A stretch of 64,000 nt of DNA from Galeopsis tetrahit (taxonomy: Eukaryota; Streptophyta; Magnoliopsida; Lamiales; Lamiaceae): positions 77,155,348 through 77,219,347 of the forward strand of contig OY776129.1 in NCBI GenBank assembly GCA_963675135.1. The letters are read 5' to 3'. Every line of letters begins with the position of its first letter. Within the stretch, counting starts at the first letter, position 1. Shown here piece after piece: positions 22,746 to 34,800 of this stretch. The notes under the pieces were generated by a model. That model made no database searches. It was not told where the DNA came from and saw only the letters and a list, made by a program, of their open reading frames with translations. Position numbers and translations under genes: made by a program.

Positions 22746-23121
22746 TAGGTTGAGGTTTTAATACCGACGGATATTCCGTCGGTATTTATCAAATGGTGAA
22801 TGTCGACGGATATATATAAATGCCGACGGATAATCCGTCGGTATTTTTCAAAAAGTAAACACCGACGGAAATTAATTCCGTCAGCATTTTGGCGATTTTT
22901 TTTATTTTTTTTTAAATAATTCAATTTTTTCTATATACTAGACCTACTAAATTACCAAAATATTTTTAAAAAAAATCACAAAATTCATTTCTTCCACATA
23001 TATTAATATATATATGGGTTGTGACTTATATTTATAGTAAATAATTAATAATTTGTACCTAAATGATAAATAATTAATTAACTTTTATAAAATAAGAAAT
23101 AAATACATTACATTAATTGAA

Positions 23122-24078
23122 TTAATTTTCATCTTCATCGTCTTCATCCTCCTCTTCGTCCTTATCCTCCTCCTCCTCATCATCATCTTCCTCATCCTCC
23201 TCCTCATCCTCATCTTCATCTTCTTCATTCTCCTCATCATCCTCCTCTTCATCCTTTTCTTCATCCCCCTCCTCTTCACCTTCAATTTCGATTAATTGGG
23301 GATTTGCAGCCGTCAAGGGTACAGAAAGATTGAAATCTCCCGTAAAGACTTCAGTTGGAGTCTCTATTTGTTCTGTTTGAAATGGAGATTCATCTTCAGT
23401 ATTTTTGTCCTTTTTAGGGACTTCTACCATTGACCTTGCCTTTACTTTGCAAACAGCGTGCCATTCATAACCACGTGGAGCTCCCGGATATGTGCAGTAG
23501 TATACTTGAGATACTTGATGGGCAAATACAAATGGATCATCCCCAACATACGTCCTTTTCGAACTAACATCAACGAGCTTGTACTCTGGGTGAATTCTTG
23601 TTCCTAGATGGCCTGAATCAAACCAATGACACTTGAACAACACTACAGACTTTGCTGGATATCCTGGATATTCTACTTCGACGACTTCCCGTAACACCCC
23701 AAAGTAATCACTTGCATCTGCATTGTAATTCGCACTGCTAACGCAGACGCCACTGTTGGTAGTTGCCTTTGTCGATGCATACCCAGACGTATGAAATTTG
23801 TAGCCCTTCACAATATAACCGTTGTAAGTCTTTACACGACGTAGTGGTCCCTTGCTGAGATCTCGTAAGAATCGACTGTCTAGAGCGTTATCCCGTCCCT
23901 ATACGGCTCAATTCAAAATTAATTAATATAAATATTAATTTATTTACGTAAAACATAATTAATTAAATGGTACTCACATAACGTTCGAACCATCGGGAAA
24001 ATTCACGTTGAATACGAGCATCTATATATGCATTTGAGATGTTTGGTTCTGCTCGTCGTAGTTCTTGAGTGTACATCC
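23122..24078 (-). pseudogene. C-terminal part of a TNP2-type CACTA transposase (DUF4216 region)
   Basis: Two exons are readable: about 24066-23979 (QELRRAEPNISNAYIDARIQ..WFERY) and about 23898-23122 (GRDNALDSRFLRDLSKGPLR, GYKFHTSGYAST, YFGVLREVVEVEYPG, VVLFKCHWFDS, DDPFVFAHQVSQVYYCTYPG). This is the region after the catalytic part in plant TNP2 proteins, matching the DUF4216 pattern. It ends in about 55 residues that are almost all Glu and Asp. The upstream catalytic transposase domain is absent, so it is a remnant. The transposase normally cuts at the CACTA ends. Confidence 0.75.
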
Positions 24079-24099
24079 TAATTCACAACATTCTTGAGT

Positions 24100-25465
24100 G
24101 GAGGATACGGACGGCTGCGATGCACTCCGGGCCGACCGACCACTTGGTGTCCTCACGGCGTTGCTCATCCCACCAAGGCCAAGGACCCTTCCCTTGGAGG
24201 TCGGGGCAACGTCAAGGTAACACTGGTCCACGTCAACAGCCGGAGGGGTACCGCTGCTTCCGGATTCAGCAGTAGTCGTGGCGGCTTGCGTCTCGGCCTC
24301 TTCAATCCTCTGTCGGACGCTCAACTACATAATTAAAAAATTAAAATTAATTTAATTATCTATATATATATAATGTAATTAATACATAAATTTAATTAAA
24401 CTTACGTGGAGGTCAGTAGTGCGCCCGTAGGTGGACGTCTGTGTATCGGCATTAAACGGATGAAGAAGACTCATCCGATCCAAGTGGGTGTGTGGACGTC
24501 CAGTCTCCCGCTCCTATTACGTATCAAATAAACATATACAAATTAATTTAGATAACTAATATAAAATAATTAACTATAATTATTTAATTTTTAAAAATTA
24601 ATGAAAACTTACGATAGCAAGTGATTGCTCGAGGACGGACCGAGCTCCCCCCCGATGCACTGCCATCCCGCCTCCAACGTCGGTTCTGCGGTTGGCCCGA
24701 GATTTGTCACACTTCGCTTGGTAAGACGGGTCCGACCACTTCTCAACCAACGACTCCCACAGGTCAACACCATCCTCTACCCCCAGAACAAGATTTACGT
24801 CTTTATCACGCCAGGCCGTTCTCCAGTCGTACATCATGTTCGTGTACCGACTAGAACAAACACCGTACCACTTCTCGTAAATATCGGCGTCCGAGTAGAT
24901 CGCCGTATCCCAACGGGCCTTTTTCTATACAAATATTCAACATATTTATCAAATACTATGAATAATTAGTTATTTAATAAACTTTAATTATTGTAATTAT
25001 ATACCTGAAACTCCTGGAAGTATTCATCCTTTTTAGGTTGTGGCACCGTCAACCAAGTGATAGCACCCTTAGAAATCTTGCACTTCTTAAAGGATTGTGT
25101 GCACATCCTGGACACCTCATTACCGGGCACCAACCTGTAAAATTATTAACAAATTTATAAACTAACACATTATAAATAAATAAATAAATAAAGTTAATCG
25201 TTATTGAATACTGTTAAACATTAGAATTATTGACTTACGCTCCTGAAACGATTTCAATGGGTTTCCTTTTGTCTCGAACAGGATGCTGACGAGAAGAGGA
25301 TGACGAACCAACCGACATCGTAGTCGGCGGCGGCGGCGACACTGCCACAGGAGGAGGAGGAGGAGCCATCTCAGGTACTGATTCATCCCGAGACCTCCTT
25401 GAACGACGTGAAAAAAATGACGACCTACGCGAACCAGAACCCTGATTCGGTACTTGTTCACTCAT
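24100..25465 (-). CDS. Transposase_24-like (Ptta/En/Spm) protein of the CACTA element
   Basis: Five minus-strand exons can be joined with GT/AG sites: 25465-25239 (from MSEQVPNQGS, Arg/Ser- and Pro-rich), 25134-25005, 24924-24613, 24513-24406 and 24324 to about 24100. The middle carries the family hallmarks YEKWYG..SSRYTNMMYDWR, WESLVEKWSDPSYQAKCDKS and NRRTDVGGGMAVHRGG. The last exon has SVRQRIEEAETQ and LDVAPTSKGRVLGLGG. Such proteins act as accessory DNA-binding factors for CACTA transposition. The final exon runs without a clear end into TNP2 remnant sequence, so the 3' end is uncertain. Whether it is expressed is unknown. Confidence 0.65.
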
Positions 25466-25474
25466 CTGTTTCAA

Positions 25475-26640
25475 TCAATAAAAAATAAATAATTTTACTA
25501 ATTATCAATTTAATGAACATATTGCTAATTTAAAAATTTTACTAATATAGCATATTCCTAATTTAATCAATTCCTAATTTAATCAACATATTCCCAATTT
25601 AAATCAAAACAATATATATATAACCTAATTACAACGTGATACCACCGTCGAACCATCTAATTAACTAATAATTTAAACAATTGATTGAAACATGCATCAC
25701 CTACATTAAAAATATTTATAAATTAACATATTCCTAAATTAACAAATCTAAACATAATTAAAATAATACTTTTCTAATTAGAGTTTTCTAATTATCAATT
25801 TAATGAACATATTCCTAATTTAATTTTTTTACTAATATAGCATATTCCTAATTTAATTAATCAACATATTCCTAATTTAATCAACAATAACCTAATTTAA
25901 TTATTATTTTTCTAATTATTATTTTTCTACCTAACTTAATCAATAATAAAAAATTGAACATATATATTCCTAAATTAACAAACCTAAAACTAATTAAAAT
26001 AATAATTTTCTAATTGGGTCAATAATTATCAATTTAATGAACATATTCCTAATTTAAATTTTTTACTAATATAGCGTATTCCTAATTTAATCAACATATT
26101 CCTAATTACAACGTGATCCAACGGTCGAACCACTATATCTAAACTAATTTAAACAATTGATTGAAACATGCACTACCTACATTAAAAATATTATATATCA
26201 AAATTACACCATTAAATTAAACTAGTAATTAACTATATAACAATTGATTAATGTATACATATAACAATTAATTAATTAATTAACCTTAAAAAAACTACTC
26301 TATCAAAATTATTCTTAATCAACAAATTAAATTAACTAACATACGTACTAACATGATCATAATATTTTAACAACTAACTAAATCAATATAACATGCAAAT
26401 CAACATTAAATTATTCATATTTACATATATCCATGCATAAACATATATAAGTATTAAAACTAAGTAATAGAACTAATTAAGAAAACGTACCGTATCAATG
26501 TAATCGGAGAAATTTGCTTCAATAGCCTCGTCCTCGTCTTCGTCTTCCCCACCGAATCCTCACTCACGCACGCCCCTTTTTTTTTTCTAAAACGAATTCT
26601 CATCTGAAGGCCCTTATATATATATAAAAAAAATATATAT
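25475..26640. repeat. AT-rich internal region of the CACTA element
   Basis: Low-complexity sequence with the phrase 'atattcctaatttaat' repeated many times (25555-26110), and two copies of a longer phrase containing tacaacgtgat and cgaaccatct (about 25630 and 26105). These point to internal duplication. No coding content. Confidence 0.5.
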
Positions 26641-27001
26641 ATTACCGACGGATATTCCGTCGGCATTTTCCTCGGTAACCGCCGACTTTAATGCCAACGG
26701 TTACCTTATTGGAAAACGAGGCGGTGCGAAATCAACGTGTCATTTACCGACGGATAATCCGTCGGCATTTCCGTCAGCATACATATTTCAAAAAATCCGT
26801 CAGCATTTTCCCTCGGTAAATGCTGACGGAACGGAAATCCGTCCGCATTTCCCTCGATAAATGCTGACGGAACGGAAATCCGTCAGCATTGATGTTGACT
26901 TTCCAATCCGTCGGCATTCCGTCAGCATATCCGTCGGAAATGCCGACGGAGTATAATCCGTCGGCATTTGTCCGTCCCTATAACGCGCGTTTTTTGTAGT
27001 G

Positions 27002-27470
27002 TATAATAACAAATTGAACTAAATTTATATTAATTTAGGTTTTTTAAACTCATATTTTAAGTATGCTAGTTCAATAACTGAGTTCATACATCAAATATAG
27101 GGATATTTTTTATATAATACACGCAAATAATACTCTTACTTTATCTACATTTTACGAAAAATTTGTATTCCATTTTGTTGGCATTACATTTGATGGATGG
27201 AGTAGGTAATATTTACTATAGGCTCTCGATCTATTTTCAAATTTATCTTAATTTTAAATTTTATTGGATTAATATCAATCTGCCACTCAAAACAACAATC
27301 GTTTACTAATTTCAAATGGACCGGCTGCAACGTAAATATAATAATATAGTATATTGTAATCGAATAAAAAAATAAACATGTTGCAAATTGATAAAGTGAG
27401 ATAATATGGGGTGCAAATTGACATTAGTAACATAAAATATATAGAGTAAAGTTAAAAAAAACAAAAAAAA
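27002..27470. other. Intergenic stretch, no gene seen
   Basis: AT-rich sequence between the CACTA element and the next MITE, with no feature I can support. Confidence 0.4.
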
Positions 27471-27675
27471 GTAAAGTCTAGTATGCACCCTAGTCCATGT
27501 TGATTTTACTGACTTACATTTTTTTGGTAAATGGTGTTGCACTTTTCAATTATTACTAAAAATATTATTATACAGTTTAATAATTGAAAAGTGCAAAAGC
27601 ATTTACCAAAAAGTGTAAGTCAGTAAAACTGAAAAGTGCAATATGGACTAGGGGGCATAACATGCACTCGAGTTC
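27471..27675 (+). mobile_element. Foldback MITE copy D, shortened
   Basis: Starts gtaaagtctagtatgcaccc and ends in gcactcgagttc. It has the family's inverted arms (ttggtaaatggtgttgcact and its complement) but lacks about 25 bp from the left arm. Confidence 0.7.
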
Positions 27676-30600
27676 AAAAAAAAAAAAAAAAAAACCCACA
27701 AAAAATATTACTCCGTAATAGACTAGTGAAGAAGTAAGGAGTGCATAAAGATAGGAATACCGTAAAGAAAGTCATTTGGTTGGGCCTGGTCAAATTCTTC
27801 TATCTTTCTAATTTTTGAACTAACCCGTAGAAATCTTGAAAAGACTCAATTGACCTATTATTATGGTTTGTTACTCCATTGTTTCAAGTCTACTAAAAGT
27901 CAGGTTGATGAAAACTAAGCATCAAAATGTAATTAATAACCTTAATTATAGGCATGGTGTGTGAAGAAATAACTTCTTTGAAAAATTATGTTGATTTATA
28001 TATGGTCTTGATCAAATATTAATAGTATTTTTTTTATTAAAAACATTTATAATAAATTAATCAATATTCATATATATTAAAATTCGTGTTGATCAAATAT
28101 TAATAGTATTTTTTTTTTATTAAAAACATTTATACATAAATTAATCAATACTCATATATATTAAAGGGGCCGCACTTATGTGCAATATTTCACGTGAAAT
28201 ATTAGTATATTTAAGGAAGGGTCAAAATTCGCGGATTTGTAGCGAGTTTGACCGGTCAAAAGAATATTTCCTTAAAAATCGCGGAAAAGTCGCGCGCAAG
28301 AGGCTAACAGGATAACGGGTTTCAGGTCTGTGTTACTATAAAGGTAATTATATGTTACTGTATGAGCAAATATGTGTTACTGTAAGGACAAGTAACACAC
28401 AATTGGCTTTTGAGTAACACATATTTGACCTTAAAATAACACAGAAAAATGTGTTACTATATAAACACAAGTGTATTAGTGTATTCACAAAGATGTGTTA
28501 CTGTATAAATAAAACGTCATTATTGAGAGTGGATGATATACCCACATTAAAAAAGACGAAAAACAATAATTGAAAACACGTAAAACACAACCATGTTGAA
28601 TAATTTATCGATCGCTACAAATTAATTGGAATAAATTTATTGTTGATTTTTTCTCATTAATTCATTCAAAAAAACAAAAATAATAATTTCTGCACTTGTT
28701 TCGTGATTAGCAGATCAGAAATCTGAACTGTTTCTGTTTTTTTTTTTTTAATTATTGAACCCTGCAGATTTCTCTCAGCGCGCAGAAGACAAGGCATCGC
28801 AAAGAAGGAGAAATCTGCCGCGCGCAGAAGATATGGCATCGTGAAGAAGAAGACCGGCGCAGAAAAGAAGGCAGGAGAAAGGAGTGACAGGCGGCGCAGA
28901 AAACAGAGGGGGAGAAGAAGACGGGATACCGGATGAAAACATAAGAATAGGTCATATTGCACCATAATACTATGGTCAAATATTGTATATAAGTTTTTGG
29001 CATATTAAAATTCGTTTTCAAAAAAATTGGCATAGTAATGAAAAGGTGTATATACTCTTATATAATTTGAAAAGTTAAGTGATCTTTTGTACTATTTTTT
29101 TAATAATTTAAATGGCATTCTTTAAACATTACAATTAATATAATTTCATAATTCAAATTGAATTTTATTTAGCATTCCAACTAAGCTAGTGTATTTTAGT
29201 AAGAGAATCCGTTTCGAATTCATCCAATACTTTGTCCACTTTTGAACTAAAATGATTTTACAAATTTGGGTTTCAGATGCTTATTATCTTGTACAATTTC
29301 TCAAATTTGAAATTCACGTGATTTTTTACTTTTTAAAAAAGAATATCATAGTTATGTATATATAAAGTCACTATTATATTTTTAACAATGATCATATTGA
29401 ATAAAGAGTTCACATAACTTGAGTTCACAATATATATACTTCCTTACACTAAAAATGTGTTCATTTCTTTTTTTGGATTCATAAAAAATATGCTTATTAT
29501 ATTTAAATAATTAACTTTTAAGTATTTTTTCTACTTTATTAACAAGATTGAATATCTATTAACAATACGTTATCCCCACATATATTTTTTATAATTAAAA
29601 TATGTACAAAAAAAAGTGAGAGTAATATTTATTGATATGTTGATTTTGATTATTTTCTTTTAAAAAGTAAATTCACTTTATTTAAGTAATAATTCTATAA
29701 TATTTTTTCATGTGTAGTAAATTAATGAAACGCATGGAGTACTTATCCGAATAAATTAACACTCCGATCCATTAATTCATTCTCATACCATTAATGAAAA
29801 TTGTATAAAACTAATTAATGCACTGTAATATTAATTAATTAAAACTTGTTTAAATGTAATTCAATTCAGTTAAGCTCAAATGTATTTTTTTATGGCAAAA
29901 AAAGAACATGTTGGACTTTAACTAATCCATTAATAAACAAATTTCTAATTAGTAATTACAACTTTCATTAATGGAAAAATCACTGAAAACGCGTATAGGA
30001 AAAAAAAAATTAATAATAATAAAATGAAATAATAGGGACTAGGTCCACCATTTCTCCCTAACAAAACGGCATTTACTTTCCTACAAAACGCCATTTTCAA
30101 AGGAAAGAGGTTATAAGTTTCTAACCCCATTTTTCCATCTAAAATTTCACCCCAAAGATCCAAAACTAAAGGAAATCTTCTGAGAAAAGAAAATAAATAT
30201 AATATATTTTTAACGAAATATTTCCTAATTAAATTTTAATTAAAGCATAATCCCACTTTAGTCAACTCCGCATGCCAAAACTCAATGCACTTAATATTGA
30301 TAATCACTTTTAAAATCCACTATTACAATCTGATTAAGTGATTATTATTGCTAAAAGTTGAGGTTAATCCCATTTATTTAAATTTTTTTTTACTGATATC
30401 CAAAATTACAAAAGTTGTTTTTATCTTGGAATTTGGTCCAAAAAAATAATCCAGCAGTTTGCTTGACTTGTAGAAAAGCAAATTGTGTTTAATATAGGTG
30501 TAACCTCCCTTTAATTCCACGAATATCCTGATAGTAAATGACATAATTGACCGTGCAATATCAGTATTTGATTCTACTTTAGAAGGAACGGTTTCAGTTA

Positions 30601-30923
30601 AAGTCAAGGGCTTTTAAGGAAATAAAAAGATAGGGTGTGATTTAATGCAAGGGTCGCATGTTACATGTTTGCATCCTCACTATTCTTCTTAATTGTTTGT
30701 TGCCGTTTTAGAGAAAATATAATCTCAATTATAATCCATAAAATCTTTTTATTTCTTTTACACAATATATATAATATTTCATGTGTGTATATATTCCATG
30801 GGTGGAGGAATGCTTGTCACCTACTCCTTTTAGCTTCCACACTCTATGTACTTCTTTTAATCACATAGCAAAAGCAACTCCAAGAACACACACACAAAAA
30901 CACACTCAATTTTTTTTTTTTTA
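27676..30923. other. Repeat-rich intergenic region
   Basis: Holds an 81-bp tandem duplication (about 28008-28088 and 28089-28170, beginning ttgatcaaatattaatagta), a 20-bp palindrome at 28184-28203, and a block at 28320-28510 with repeated gtgttactgta. 28750-28930 is GC-richer, with two imperfect copies of gcgcgcagaagacaaggcat. No gene is supported. The last 300 bp before 30924 hold the likely zinc-finger promoter and leader (acacacacaaaaacacac). Confidence 0.5.
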
Positions 30924-31829
30924 ATGGAGAAGAAGCACAAATGCAAACTCTGTTTTAGAAACTTCGCTAATGGGAGAGCTTTAGGGGGCCACATGAGATC
31001 CCACATGATGAAATTTTATGCACAAGAGAAAAGATTTCATGAAGATGAAGATGATTTTCATTCTTCCATGAATTCGTATTCGTCCACTGACGACGACGAC
31101 GAAGCGGACGAAGACGAAGTGAAATTGGGGGATCATGAGTTCTCCGTTGTGCTTCAGGACAGAGAGAGCGAAACAGAGTCGTCTAAAAAGAAATCGATTC
31201 GTAGAAGATCGAACCGGGTTAGAAAACCGGAGCTGAAGAGATCCAAGTATGATCAACCGGAGACCGAGCCGTTGAGTTCGATCTCAGAGACTTCGCCGGA
31301 GGAACACGTGGCACACTGTCTGATTATGATGTCGAGAGACTCATGGGCAAAATCGGAAAACAAATTAGAAGAAGAAGATTCTGAGGTGGTGAAAGTGATA
31401 AAGAGTAAAGTAAGAGGGAAGTATAGATGTGACGAATGTAATAAGTTGTTTAGGTCTTATCAAGCTTTAGGTGGCCACAGGGCAAGCCACAAGAAAATCA
31501 AACTCACCGCCGCCGTGGCGCCGCCGCGTGCGGCGGCGCCACCGGCGGAGGAGAAGATACATCAGTGCCCTTTCTGCCCCAGAATTTTCTCATCCGGACA
31601 AGCACTGGGGGGACACAAGAGATCACATTTCATTGGGGGCGGAGGAATTTCGACTAATTTTAACACAATTCATAATAATCAGGTTACAAATACAAAGAAA
31701 GAATCAAGAATTGTTGAAACTTTGAACATAGATCTGAATCTGCCTGCTCCGATTGAAGACGATGAAACGAGCCAAATTGCGGTTTCTGCTGTTTCTGATG
31801 CTGAATTTGTCAACAACTTGAAGGAATGA
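30924..31829 (+). CDS. C2H2 zinc-finger repressor, ZAT4/ZAT9-like, with EAR motif
   Basis: Intronless, 301 residues, the usual size for the ZAT1/ZAT4/ZAT9 group. The start MEKKHKCKLCFRNF is the typical beginning of this family. Three fingers: C7/C10-H23/H27 (GRALGGH), C169/C172-H185/H189 (YQALGGH) and C215/C218-H231/H235 (GQALGGH). An acidic stretch follows finger 1, and KKKSIRRRSNRVRKP is a likely nuclear signal. The EAR motif IDLNLP at about 269-274 near the C-terminus recruits co-repressors in known members. The role is nuclear repression, often in stress responses; its targets cannot be read from sequence. It is about 12.5 kb from the other C2H2 gene in the window, on the same strand, but differs in length and finger layout. 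Confidence 0.88.
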   Translation: MEKKHKCKLCFRNFANGRALGGHMRSHMMKFYAQEKRFHEDEDDFHSSMNSYSSTDDDDEADEDEVKLGDHEFSVVLQDRESETESSKKKSIRRRSNRVRKPELKRSKYDQPETEPLSSISETSPEEHVAHCLIMMSRDSWAKSENKLEEEDSEVVKVIKSKVRGKYRCDECNKLFRSYQALGGHRASHKKIKLTAAVAPPRAAAPPAEEKIHQCPFCPRIFSSGQALGGHKRSHFIGGGGISTNFNTIHNNQVTNTKKESRIVETLNIDLNLPAPIEDDETSQIAVSAVSDAEFVNNLKE

Positions 31830-34800
31830 ATGAATGTGAATTTTTGGCGATGAACTGATTTTAGAGGTAATTAATTAAAAGTTTTAATCTTTTTTTGGGT
31901 ATTATATGATTATTGTAAGAATGGAACTGTTACAAAATGTGACTGTAATTCAATTTTCATGGATTATGATATATTATGTTGCTGTAAAATCTAGCTAGAT
32001 TTTTCATTAATACTAAAACCACATAATTTATTTTGTTTCAGTTTCTTAATTATATATTATTACGTGCTTAATTGTGCTTAATTATATTGTTTGTGAGTTG
32101 TGACAAAAATTATGCTGCATTCTGGCAAAATGGGATTTATGGTACTGTGCTCATAGGTTCCACATGTTTTGACAGACTTTTCTTTCTTGAATAAAGAAAC
32201 ATAATTAATTCTCAAAATGTAATTCTTGACCCAACAACTTAGGTGAGTGTTGTCTCGTCCCTAGAATTGAAGTTTTGTTTCATAAATTTAAGACCACGAG
32301 ATTAGAGTTGCCCAAAAACTTTCGAACTAGAACTGTGAAAAAACTGTTGAAACCGCGTATTGTAAGGTTTGGTTTCGGTTCCACTTTACCTTAAATCGAA
32401 ACCAAAATAGTTGTAAAAAATGGGAAAAATTGTCAGTTTTGAAATCAGAATTGTAGCCAGTTCGATTTCGATTCCACATTTTCGAAACTGAAAACCGCCG
32501 GTTCGAAATCGAAACGTTGGGGATCGAACCTACATGACTACATGAGATGGTATAGTGGATAAGTTAACTTCCCAATACTTAAGTATTAAAGGAAGGTGAA
32601 GAAGAATAGTATATTTAATCACTGAAAAGGCAATGTTCCACTTGTCAATGTATTGTACAGTTGAGAAAGAGTTCTGATCAATTCTTTTAAGTACATTTTA
32701 AAATAATTGTTTATTATCAATTGAGGTTTTGTAACCTCCTAAGGAGTTGTCTAGTATGTTTGAATCATTTTAATGTGCAAACAATTTTTATGGAATCATT
32801 CCATACAGATAAAACTCTGACTTTAAACAGAACTCGTACAAATGAGAGGTGTGATTGATCATCCGAAATTAGTCGTTTCTTTGACCGAATACTCGAGACC
32901 TCAAAAAAAAAAAAAATCAATAGAGGTTTTGTGTCAGGAGTGAGTGATGTGAAAATGTTAGTAATTGGAATTGGTGTGTGGAACGACAAGAGAGGGGTTT
33001 GATTTAGAGCAATAAATTTGCGTTGCCAAAGTTGGGAAAAAATGAAGGGTAGAAAGTGGAAAGTGTGGGGGGAAAATCAGTGGGTTTTAGTGAAAGGAAA
33101 GGAATATATTGCTTGTTAGTTGGGTATGAGCGAAGTATCCGGCTCATGCAGGCCTAGTGAGTGAGAAAAAGGTAGACTCACATTCACCACTTTTATAATA
33201 AATGGCTCGTCCTTTCTTCCTCAACACTTCATTTTATTTTTTTATTTGAGATTTAAATTTTAAAAAATTAGAAAAATAGGTGAATACTACTTCATATAAA
33301 CTCAAATATATTTGGAGATCACCTTCAACATTGCACAACAGCATGGTAGGGAAGATTAACCCAAAATAATAGGTTGTGGACAATTGGTCAAGATAGATGT
33401 TAAATCAGGTCTAAAATATTTTTTTACTCTAACACATATAAATATACTTAAAATACACATCATTTGCAATTTAATTTTGGTTGGTTTAGATATTCGATCT
33501 GACCATAAATATCTCAATGTACCAATCAAATGAGACTAAATGCTTCATTTCTTTCTAAATGTATATAATCCTCCACATTAATCTCGATGATAGTTGCTAC
33601 AATTCCTTCTGAATTTTGAATTTCATAGCATGTATAATTAGGTAATCCAACATGTTATTAACATCATATAATGTACTACGGAGTATATAGTAATTAAATG
33701 CACTCACTTTATATGAAATAAACGTCTCATAGTACTAGAAAGACACTTTTTAAATTTTATTAATTTATAGATATTTTATTGTATTATACATCGCAAAATG
33801 GAAGAAAAGGTGTAGTCTTTCATTCTAAGTTTCAAGTTTACGGGAAGTTAAAAGCCAAATGAAATATTATACAAATATATTAATTTTCCAGTTCACATTT
33901 TCGAGTATATTTATTTATTTATATGGAGTAATTGAAAAGGTGTATAATTAATGAGTAAGGTTTTGTAAAAATATTTTGTAAACCATTATGTATAAAGTAA
34001 AAAATGAATAGACTTGTGTGTAGGTGCTTGTTCAAAAGTAATGACATTCTGTGAAAAATTATGAATATTGTACGGGTTGAGTTTACAAATGATTTTTTAT
34101 TTTAAAAGTATACAAATTATTATAGAACATTTTAAAAAGAAAAGTGTAAAAGTTAATGTAAGATGGAGATCAAAATAATGTTACAATTATTACTATTATA
34201 TATACATGCATAGGGGGAGTTTATTATAGCCCACCCTGAATTTTTTAAAATAATTATTATATATTTTAAAATAATACCTGCGATCTTACCGATTCAAACA
34301 ACTTCCACATAAATAGACAAGATACTTTCCCACCCATTCATATTTGTTTTTATTAAATTAATTGTAAAAAATACTTATTTAAAATCTTTACTTAATTTAA
34401 AATTTCAATTAAATAACAAACTCTACACTAAATCTCTCAATTTCAAACGTCTAATGTAAAAAATATATCAAATTCAAACGAGTGACTTCCATGTAAACCT
34501 ACGGTAAAACTTCTTAAGTTATGTCTTGAATCCCAAATAAAACAACCTCATGTTGTTTTTGGATGGACAGATTTAAGTATGGATTAATAATCTAAATCCA
34601 CTCTACTTATTTGGATTAAAAAGTAAATGAATGGATTTTAAATACTTAACATATTTTTTTATTTAAAATTGAGAGGATTATCTTACTAAAATCATGTTAT
34701 TTGAAATTCATTTATTTTTAAATTCTTTTATTTGAAATACCTCTTCAAAATCAGCCAAAATTCAAAGTAAACATGAATTCTATCAGATAAAAAATTGTAG

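Larger units (their letters stand above)
21197..27001. mobile_element. Large CACTA (En/Spm) element, 5.8 kb, defective
   Basis: The left end is CACTACAAAAAAAGGTCGTT and the right end, inverted, is CACTACAAAAAACGCGCGTT. Subterminal regions (21220-21640, 22760-22890, 26640-26970) are packed with direct and inverted tccgtcgg / ccgacgga motifs. Inside are minus-strand exons for a Transposase_24-like protein and the C-terminal part of a TNP2-type transposase. The TNP2 core is not visible, so the element is probably not autonomous. The 3-bp flanks do not match (ATT left, TAT right), so the target duplication is lost or the ends are recombinant. Confidence 0.85.

Noticed and set aside
23085..23285. 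Met/Arg/Lys-rich minus-strand frame
   Set aside because: It is an alternate frame of the Glu/Asp-coding tail of the TNP2 remnant.
21194..27004. Target duplication of the large CACTA element
   Set aside because: The flanking triplets are ATT and TAT, which do not match, so I do not claim one.
28666..29033. Leu/Phe-rich minus-strand open frames
   Set aside because: They cover GC-richer repeats (two gcgcgcagaagac copies) and match nothing recognisable.
32509..32570. tRNA- or SINE-like patch (ggttcgatcc on the minus strand with a weak A box)
   Set aside because: No cloverleaf can be drawn and the spacing is wrong; it is more likely a decayed retroelement.
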